A stretch of 64,000 nucleotides of DNA from Microbacterium sp. MF43 (GTDB lineage Bacteria > Actinomycetota > Actinomycetes > Actinomycetales > Microbacteriaceae): NCBI RefSeq assembly GCF_012847295.1, contig NZ_JABBDY010000002.1:186001-250000 (forward strand), written 5' to 3'. The position numbers and the translations under genes are program-made. The notes beneath the pieces were generated by a model that worked only from the letters and a program-made list of their open reading frames with translations, was not told the DNA's origin and ran no database searches. Shown here one piece after another: positions 60,103 through 64,000 of the stretch (within the stretch, counting starts at the first letter, position 1; the number at the start of each line of letters is the position of its first letter).

Positions 60103-61057
60103 GGCCGCCGCCCTGCTCGGCGAGGATGCGCGTGCGCACGGCCGCGACGCCGCTCGCCTCGTCGAAGGCGAAGCTCCACGGGAACTCCGTGATTCGATCC
60201 CCGATGGCACGGAAGTGCACGGCCGCCTCCTCTTCGCGACGCGCAAGCCAGAAGGCCATGGCGAAGGCGCTGTGGGCCTGCACCGAGAGAGGCCCCGGCC
60301 GGCTGTCTTCGTGGAGGACCGACCGGGCTGCGGCATCCCTCAGCTCTTCGATCACCTGCGGCTGGGTCATGTACTGACGGCCCGGCTCGTCGCCGTCGAG
60401 CTCGAGCCAGCGCTCCACGTGGTACACGGCGACGAGCGCTCCACTGTGCGAGCCCGGCGGGGCCGCGGCGGCCGTGTCGTGCGCGAACGAGCGAGCCTGC
60501 TCATCGCTGCCGGCCCACTTCGGCAGCAGGTACTCGAGCATGTGGGTCTGGGCCGGGAGGTCATCCGGCGACAGCGCGCGAAGGCGGTCGAAGCGCCGCC
60601 AGGCCTCGGACGGCCCGACCTCGAGAGCACGTGCCGTGAGCACCCGCACGCCCCACGCCGGGGCGAAGGCCTCCTCGAGCGCGCAGGCGTCGATGAGCAG
60701 CCGCTCGGCTGCCACGAGCCACGCGCGGAAGCCCTCGAACTGCTCGCGCGACACGTTGTCAGCCCGTGCGCCCGTGCGGATCTGCCAGCCGATGGCGATG
60801 TCGCGCACGGCCAGGGTCGCACGGGCGCACGCGGAGCGGGGTGCGACGCGGACCGCCTCCTCGAGGAACCCCTCGATGCCGTCGATCTCGCCGATCAGCG
60901 ACATCGCGTACGCCGCCTCGTCGGGTGGCAGAGCCCGCAGCTCCGCCTCGGCAGCACCCCAGTCCTCGCCGCCGAGGGCGGCCGTCAGTCTCGCGAACTC
61001 GGGAACGGTGTCGATCGAATCGAACCCGAGCGTGGTGCTTCCTGTCAGTCGAGTCAC
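60095..61057 (-). CDS. Helical-repeat (TPR-like) protein coupled to the M16 peptidase
   Basis: 320 residues from a GTG seven bases after GAGGGGG; a longer start at 61093 is in frame. All-helical, alanine- and leucine-rich with TPR-like spacing (YAMSLIGEIDGIEGFLEEAV; AWGVRVLTARALEVGPSEAW). A central conserved-looking stretch THMLEYLLPKWAGSDEQ. Predicted scaffold or partner of the M16 peptidase. I recognise no named family. Confidence 0.65.
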   Translation of the reverse strand: MTRLTGSTTLGFDSIDTVPEFARLTAALGGEDWGAAEAELRALPPDEAAYAMSLIGEIDGIEGFLEEAVRVAPRSACARATLAVRDIAIGWQIRTGARADNVSREQFEGFRAWLVAAERLLIDACALEEAFAPAWGVRVLTARALEVGPSEAWRRFDRLRALSPDDLPAQTHMLEYLLPKWAGSDEQARSFAHDTAAAAPPGSHSGALVAVYHVERWLELDGDEPGRQYMTQPQVIEELRDAAARSVLHEDSRPGPLSVQAHSAFAMAFWLARREEEAAVHFRAIGDRITEFPWSFAFDEASGVAAVRTRILAEQGGGHE

Positions 61058-61128
61058 GGCGATCCCCCTCTGGACGCGCCACGGCGCGCGCATCGCGCAA
61101 AGCTAACAGCGCCCCGGTCGCCTCAGAA

Positions 61129-61143
61129 CCCGTTGACAACGGG
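61129..61143 (-). terminator. Short terminator-like hairpin after the DUF3097 gene
   Basis: CCCGTT-GTC-AACGGG on the minus strand, followed by TTCTGAGG. The T tract is short, so the stop may be partial. Confidence 0.45.
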
Positions 61144-61157
61144 CAGGACCTCTGCCC

Positions 61158-61994
61158 TCAGGCGGTCACGAAGTCGATGAGCTCTTCGACGCGCCCGAGG
61201 AACGCCGGCTCGAGATCGCGATAGGTCCGGACCGATCCCAGGATGCGCTGCCATGCCCGCGCGAGGTCGGCCTGGTCGCGTGCGGGCCAGCCGAGGGCGC
61301 GGCACACGCCGACCTTGAAGTCGACGCCGCGCGGCACCTCGGGCCAGGCCGCGATGCCCATCGCGCGCGGCGTCACGCATTGCCACACGTCGATCCACGG
61401 GTGGCCCACGATGCGCAGGTGGCGGCCGTGCGGCCCCCGTTCGATCGCCTGGGCGATGCGCGACTCCTTCGAGTTCGGCACCAGGTGGTCCACGAGCACC
61501 CCGTACCGGCGCTCGGCCGACGGCGGCGCCTCGGTGAGAGCATCCTCGAGCAGGTCGATGCCCTGCAGGTACTCCACGACCACGCCTTCCGCGCGCAGGT
61601 CGTCGCCCCACACCTTCTCCACGAGCTCGGCGTCATGGCGACCCTCGACGAAGATGCGGCTGGCGCGCGCCACCCGGGCGCGCGACTCGGCGGCCGCGAA
61701 CGACCCCGACGCGGTGCGCTGCGGCCCGCTTCGAGCCGGCGCGGACGTGGGGGCGATCAGCACGACGTCCTCTCCGTCGACGAGGAAGCCGGCGCCGAGG
61801 GGGAAGAGGCGCCGGCGCGCGTGCCGGTCCTCGAGCTCGACCATTCCCGACGCGAGCCCGACCACCGCGCCGCAGAAGCCGTCGTCGGCCACCTCGACGA
61901 CGAGGTCGCGGGATGCCTCGACCCGCGTCAGCTGTCGGGTGCCCTGCGTGCGCCATCCGGCGGCGAGCACATCGGTGCCGTAGCGATCGTCCAT
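61158..61994 (-). CDS. DUF3097 family protein (Toprim-like)
   Basis: 278 residues. This actinobacterial family shows MDDRYGTDVLAAGW at the start and a Toprim-like segment RIFVEGRHDAELVEKVWG in the middle, followed by VDHLVPNSKESRIA and VGHPWIDVWQ. The Glu and Asp pattern may bind a metal. It is often conserved in Microbacteriaceae, with function unknown. GGAGGACCC precedes the ATG. Confidence 0.83.
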   Translation of the reverse strand: MDDRYGTDVLAAGWRTQGTRQLTRVEASRDLVVEVADDGFCGAVVGLASGMVELEDRHARRRLFPLGAGFLVDGEDVVLIAPTSAPARSGPQRTASGSFAAAESRARVARASRIFVEGRHDAELVEKVWGDDLRAEGVVVEYLQGIDLLEDALTEAPPSAERRYGVLVDHLVPNSKESRIAQAIERGPHGRHLRIVGHPWIDVWQCVTPRAMGIAAWPEVPRGVDFKVGVCRALGWPARDQADLARAWQRILGSVRTYRDLEPAFLGRVEELIDFVTA

Positions 61995-62160
61995 GGGTCC
62001 TCCGGATCCGAGACGCTACCGCCCCGCACCCGCCCGCACGGGGAGCGACCCGGGTTCTCGGCGAACACACACGTTGCGCGATCGCGGTGGGCTACCGTCG
62101 TATCCCCGGGCCTGAATAGACTCGCCCGAGGGGGTTACCCGAGTCCCAGAGGGGGGATCG

Positions 62161-64000
62161 ATGCGACTGCGACGGGCTGCAGCGCTGGCGTCCGCTGCGG
62201 TGGTCGCTCTCACCGCGATCGCAGTCACCCCCGCGTCCGCGACACCGCCCGTCCAGCTCGGATCGGCCTACGTCCTCGATGACGCCGATGTGCTCACACC
62301 CGCCGAGGAAGCAGAGGCCGAGCAGCGCCTCGAGCAGTTGAAGGCCGACACCGGCATCGACCTGTGGGTCGTGTACGTCGACCAGTTCACCGACCCTGCC
62401 GACGCCGAGGGCTGGGCGAACCAGACTGCCGACGCCAACGGCCTCGGCACCACCCAGTACCTGCTCGCGGTCGCCACCGAAGGCAGGCAGTACTACCTCT
62501 CCGGCTCCTCCGACGGACCGCTCGAGCCGGAGCAGGTCGCCACCGTCGAGCAGGAGCACATCCAGCCCGCCCTCCGGCAGGACGATTGGCTGGGCGCCGT
62601 CGACGCCGCGGCGGACGGGATCACCGACGCCGAGGGCGGCTCGGGAGCTCCCGGTGCCGGTGGCTCGAGCTGGTTCACCTGGCTGCTCGTCGGGGCGGCC
62701 GTGATCGTCGGCATCGTGCTGCTGGTGATGTTCCTTCGTCGTCGTCGACGCGCGACCGGCCCCGCGGGCGGCACGGCACCCGCCGTCGAGGAGGTGCCCC
62801 TCGACGAGCTGGAGAAGCGCGCGGCATCCGCCCTCGTCGAAACCGACGACGCCGTCAGAACCAGCGCGCAGGAGCTGCAGTTCGCGCGAGCCCAGTTCGG
62901 CGACGCCGCCACGGTGGAGTTCGAGCAGGCGCTCGCGCAGGCGAAGGCGAACCTCGACGAGGCCTTCACCCTGAAACAGCAGCTCGACGACGCGACGCCC
63001 GACTCGGAGCAGGACGCGCGCGGCTGGAACACCCGCATCATCGCGCTGTGCGAGCAGGCGAACACCTCGCTCGACGAGAAGGCCGCAGCGTTCGACGAGC
63101 TGCGCAAGCTCGAGCAGAACGCGCCCGAAGTGCTCGCGCGCGTGCAGGAGGACCGCGAGCGCGTCGCAGCCTCGCTCGACGGCGCGGCCGCGCGCCTCCA
63201 GGCCCTGCGCTCGTCCTATGCCGCGGAAGCGCTCGCCACCATCGCCGACAACCCCGAGCAGGCCCGGCAGCGGCTCGCCTTCGCCGACGAGCAGCTCGCC
63301 GCGGCACAGGGAGACATCGGCGCCGGCAAGGGAGGCGAGGCCGCCGTGGGCATCCGCGCGGCCGAGGAGGCCGTCGGACAGGCCGAGCTGCTCCAGACCG
63401 CGATCGGCAAGCTCGCCGACGACCTCGCCGCGGGCGAGCAGAACGCCGCCGCGCTCATCGCCGAGCTCGAGCAGGACATCGCCGCGGCGCGGGCGCTCCC
63501 CGACGCCGACGGCCGCGTGGCGGCCGCCGTCACGGCCACCGAGCAGCAGATCGCCGCCGCACGGGCGAACCTCACCGGCCCGGCGAAGCGGCCGCTTCTC
63601 GCGCTTCAGGGCCTCGAAGCGGCGAACCGTCAGATCGACGCCCTCGTGCAGGGCGTCCGCGATGCCGAGGTGCAGGCGCAGCGGGCCCGGCAGATGGTGG
63701 GCCAGCTCATCATGCAGGCCCAGGCGCAGGTCTCCACCGCCGAGGACTACGTCACCGCACGGCGCGGCGCGGTCGGCGCGACGGCTCGGACCCGGCTCGC
63801 CGAGGCGGGAGCGGCGCTCGTCCGCGCCCAGCAGCTGCAGGCGAGCGATCCCCAGCAGGCGATGCAGCACGCGCAGCGCGCCGACCAGCTCGCCGGGCAG
63901 GCGATCCAGGCCGCGCAGAGCGACGTCGGCGCGTTCGGCGGTGGCGGCGGAATGTTCGGCGGCCCCTCGCAGGGCGGCGGAGACGGCGGCATGCTGGGCG
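62161..64000 (+). CDS. TPM-domain protein, secreted/membrane-anchored (3' end outside window)
   Basis: At least 613 codons, cut by the window edge. Signal peptide with cleavage near AVTPASA-TPP, a TPM domain (about 33-160, YVLDDADVLTPAEEAE and GIDLWVVYVDQF), one membrane span (about 174-195) followed by a basic RRRRRA stop-transfer, then several hundred residues of alanine- and glutamine-rich coiled coil. It ends with a glycine-rich stretch (FGGGGGMFGGPSQGGG). TPM domains act in cell-envelope or photosystem repair contexts; role here is unknown. Strong ribosome binding site AGAGGGGGG before ATG. Confidence 0.85.
   Translation, partial: MRLRRAAALASAAVVALTAIAVTPASATPPVQLGSAYVLDDADVLTPAEEAEAEQRLEQLKADTGIDLWVVYVDQFTDPADAEGWANQTADANGLGTTQYLLAVATEGRQYYLSGSSDGPLEPEQVATVEQEHIQPALRQDDWLGAVDAAADGITDAEGGSGAPGAGGSSWFTWLLVGAAVIVGIVLLVMFLRRRRRATGPAGGTAPAVEEVPLDELEKRAASALVETDDAVRTSAQELQFARAQFGDAATVEFEQALAQAKANLDEAFTLKQQLDDATPDSEQDARGWNTRIIALCEQANTSLDEKAAAFDELRKLEQNAPEVLARVQEDRERVAASLDGAAARLQALRSSYAAEALATIADNPEQARQRLAFADEQLAAAQGDIGAGKGGEAAVGIRAAEEAVGQAELLQTAIGKLADDLAAGEQNAAALIAELEQDIAAARALPDADGRVAAAVTATEQQIAAARANLTGPAKRPLLALQGLEAANRQIDALVQGVRDAEVQAQRARQMVGQLIMQAQAQVSTAEDYVTARRGAVGATARTRLAEAGAALVRAQQLQASDPQQAMQHAQRADQLAGQAIQAAQSDVGAFGGGGGMFGGPSQGGGDGGMLG

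Noticed and set aside
62092-63870. 592-codon minus-strand frame at the right edge
   Set aside because: It lies opposite the TPM-domain gene, which has a signal peptide, strong ribosome binding site, membrane span and coiled coil.
1-64000. CRISPR array
   Set aside because: No regularly spaced identical repeats were found. The 12-base periodic tract at 24893-25060 is degenerate, without spacers.
1-64000. Frequent GGATGCC/GGCATCC heptamers across the chromosome
   Set aside because: They occur mostly within coding sequence on both strands and appear to be a genome-wide word preference; no positional pattern relative to genes was visible by eye.

Overview
The window is GC-rich actinobacterial chromosome, most like Microbacterium or another Microbacteriaceae. 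The basis is the codon usage, frequent GTG starts, ATGA-type overlaps between neighbouring genes, the thrC-hom-lysA-argS order, a guanidine-III riboswitch of the actinobacterial kind, and many genes with a -10 box exactly six bases before the start codon (leaderless transcripts). Genus assignment is an inference.

Layout. 1-6477 (minus): the 5' end of thrC, then hom, lysA, an LmeA-like protein, argS and a transglutaminase-like protein. 6650-7575: an SGNH hydrolase and tRNA-Arg(CCG). 7533-32214: a 24.6 kb integrative element inserted in the 3' half of that tRNA gene. It is bounded by 47-bp direct repeats (46/47 identical), with a pair of identical 22-bp integrase arm-type sites just inside the ends. 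It carries a tyrosine integrase, a MOBF relaxase, a 59-residue excisionase-like protein and a regulator. No conjugation channel is present, so it looks like an integrative mobilizable element. Its cargo is largely defence-like: a winged-helix plus nuclease-like pair, a type III-like restriction-modification operon with a UvrD-nuclease fusion, a RelA/SpoT-domain protein paired with an NdpA-like protein, a multi-pass membrane protein, and a NACHT protein with a Cap4-like nuclease end and a RanBP2-type zinc finger.

32286-34679 holds two unrecognised accessory genes. 35029-42893 carries small membrane proteins, a DUF6226-like protein, a NERD protein, a PLP decarboxylase with an overlapping leaderless 23-codon leader, and an Imm5-like protein.

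42877-45601 (minus) is a radical SAM protein of the tetraether/membrane-spanning-lipid synthase type, followed by a small membrane protein and an Lgt-like membrane enzyme, which I read as a candidate lipid-modifying unit. Just upstream lies a rearranged partial duplicate of the radical SAM gene's 5' end. Next comes an arsenic cluster: arsR divergent from arsO and an arsN-like acetyltransferase, with three tandem operator boxes.

49054-51341 is a PadR-controlled ABC-2 exporter operon. 51733-58492 includes a secreted M28 aminopeptidase, a guanidine-III riboswitch with its gdx exporter, a CPBP-family protein, an MFS transporter, trmB and a papain-like protein. 58582-61994 has an M16-type peptidase coupled to a helical-repeat protein, and a DUF3097 protein. 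The window ends inside a TPM-domain protein.
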